Assembly (NCBI GenBank): GCA_027064265.1
Contig: JAMOQA010000541.1
Location: 1-6,320, forward strand
Direction of reading: 5' to 3'
DNA from: Acidobacteriota bacterium
Lineage (GTDB): Bacteria > Acidobacteriota > Polarisedimenticolia > J045
Length of the DNA: 6,320 nucleotides
Positions 5,575 through 6,320 of this stretch are shown here, in pieces (the stretch's first letter is position 1; each line of letters opens with the position of its first letter). Made by a program: the position numbers and the translations under genes. A model generated the notes under the pieces. The model did not search any database. It was given only the letters and a program-made list of their open reading frames with translations, and had not been told where the DNA came from.

Positions 5575-6320
5575 TCACCAGGGGCCGCGGGGGGGGACGT
5601 CGTGGCGCCAGGGGCCCCACCTGCCGGTGCGGCGCCGGTCCTCGCGGCGCTTCGCGAGGGCCCGGCGGAAGGGGCCGCGCCACTTCCGGATCTCGCGGAA
5701 GACGCCGGGGCGCTTCACCGCGGCGAGGGACCACTGGGCGACCTCGCGGGCGAGGATCCACGGCAGGTCGCGCAGGATCGCGCCGGGCCGGTCGTGGCGG
5801 AGCATGGCGAGGTAGCGGTTCTTGAGGACGTGGGAGAGCAGGTACGGGGGCAGCTCGAAGGTCAGCCCCCCGATCCCGGCCTTCTTCCCGCCGGTGCGCA
5901 GGTGGATCGCCCGGGCTCCCGGTACGTGCACCGCGCGCCAGCCGGCCCGCCAGGCCCGCCAGCCGACCTCCAGGTCCTCGTGCCAGGCGAAGTAGTCCCG
6001 GTCGAAGAGGTCGTCCCCGTCGGCGATGTCCTCCACCATCTCGCGGCGGTAGCAGGCGGCGGCGCCGCAGGCGGCGAGGACCGGCCCGGGCCGGTCCCGG
6101 CGCGGATCGTGGGGCCGGCCGTAGCCCCGGTCGATCGTCTTCCGCGAGCGCGCGAGGAACTGTCCCGACGAATCGACCGTCCGCCGGTCCGGCCGCAGCA
6201 GGAGGGGCGCGACGATCCCGACCCGCGGATCCGCGGCGAACGCCTCCCGCACCGCGTCGACGAAGCCCGGCTCGAGGCGTACGTCCGGGTTCTGGAGGAC
6301 CAGGATCTCCCCTTCCGCCA
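5575..6320 (-). CDS. GT2-family glycosyltransferase, rhamnosyltransferase-like, C-terminal part (5' end outside window)
   Basis: The frame is open from the window edge (first whole codon ends at 6318) to the TGA at 5575-5577, giving 247 residues. An internal GTG at 6252 is not the start, because the sequence upstream reads GEILVLQNPDVRLEPGFVDA, the classic GT-A core with NPD in place of DxD. Further on are VGIVAPLLL, the gatekeeper-like LAACGAAACYRREM (81-94), and FAWHEDLEVGWRAWRAGW (110-127), where the ED pair supplies the catalytic base. This layout is that of GT2 rhamnosyltransferases of the WbbL/RfbF type, which act after a WecA-type enzyme, but donor specificity is inferred only from family resemblance. 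The C-terminal 70 residues are strongly basic (Arg/Lys), perhaps a membrane-surface anchor. A gap of 430 bp, with a repeat and a candidate promoter, separates it from the WecA-like gene. Confidence 0.9.
   Translation of the reverse strand, partial: AEGEILVLQNPDVRLEPGFVDAVREAFAADPRVGIVAPLLLRPDRRTVDSSGQFLARSRKTIDRGYGRPHDPRRDRPGPVLAACGAAACYRREMVEDIADGDDLFDRDYFAWHEDLEVGWRAWRAGWRAVHVPGARAIHLRTGGKKAGIGGLTFELPPYLLSHVLKNRYLAMLRHDRPGAILRDLPWILAREVAQWSLAAVKRPGVFREIRKWRGPFRRALAKRREDRRRTGRWGPWRHDVPPRGPW

Overview
This is a very GC-rich bacterial window of surface-polysaccharide genes: two edge-truncated family 2 glycosyltransferases and a compact three-gene minus-strand unit. It also holds a rubrerythrin-type diiron protein and three copies of a hairpin-rich intergenic repeat. 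Lipid-linked (polyprenyl-phosphate) sugar chemistry plus a rubrerythrin suggests a high-GC, probably Gram-negative bacterium that lives with low or fluctuating oxygen. Nothing fixes the phylum; a deltaproteobacteria-like lineage is only a guess.

Layout. Bases 2-616 (+) are the C-terminal part of a GT2 glycosyltransferase. Bases 617-965 lie between convergent genes and hold two tandem repeat copies plus the terminator of the next gene. Bases 966-1484 (-) encode a 172-aa rubrerythrin-like protein. A 71-bp gap follows. Bases 1556-5144 (-) hold three nearly fused genes, read from high to low coordinate: a WecA/MraY-type polyprenyl-phosphate sugar-1-phosphate transferase, an FAD oxidoreductase resembling the UDP-galactopyranose mutase/amine-oxidase superfamily, and a GT4 glycosyltransferase. 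The spacings are 5 nt and a 4-nt overlap. Bases 5145-5574 are intergenic, with a candidate sigma-70 promoter for the three-gene unit and a third repeat copy. Bases 5575-6320 (-) are the C-terminal part of a second GT2 glycosyltransferase.

How the genes may work together (inference): the membrane transferase loads the first sugar phosphate onto undecaprenyl phosphate. The GT2 and GT4 enzymes then add sugars at the cytoplasmic face, and the flavoenzyme probably prepares or modifies a sugar donor. The rubrerythrin has no obvious role in this pathway and carries its own strong ribosome binding site and terminator.

The most distinctive structure is the repeat. All three copies have the form GTAG (or GCAG) - 20-nt hairpin - 44 to 50 nt linker - 20-nt hairpin - CTAC. 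The two intact copies have two further hairpins in the linker. This matches the REP/inverted-REP (BIME) plan mobilised by REP-associated tyrosine transposases. The stems differ in sequence between copies but keep their pairing.
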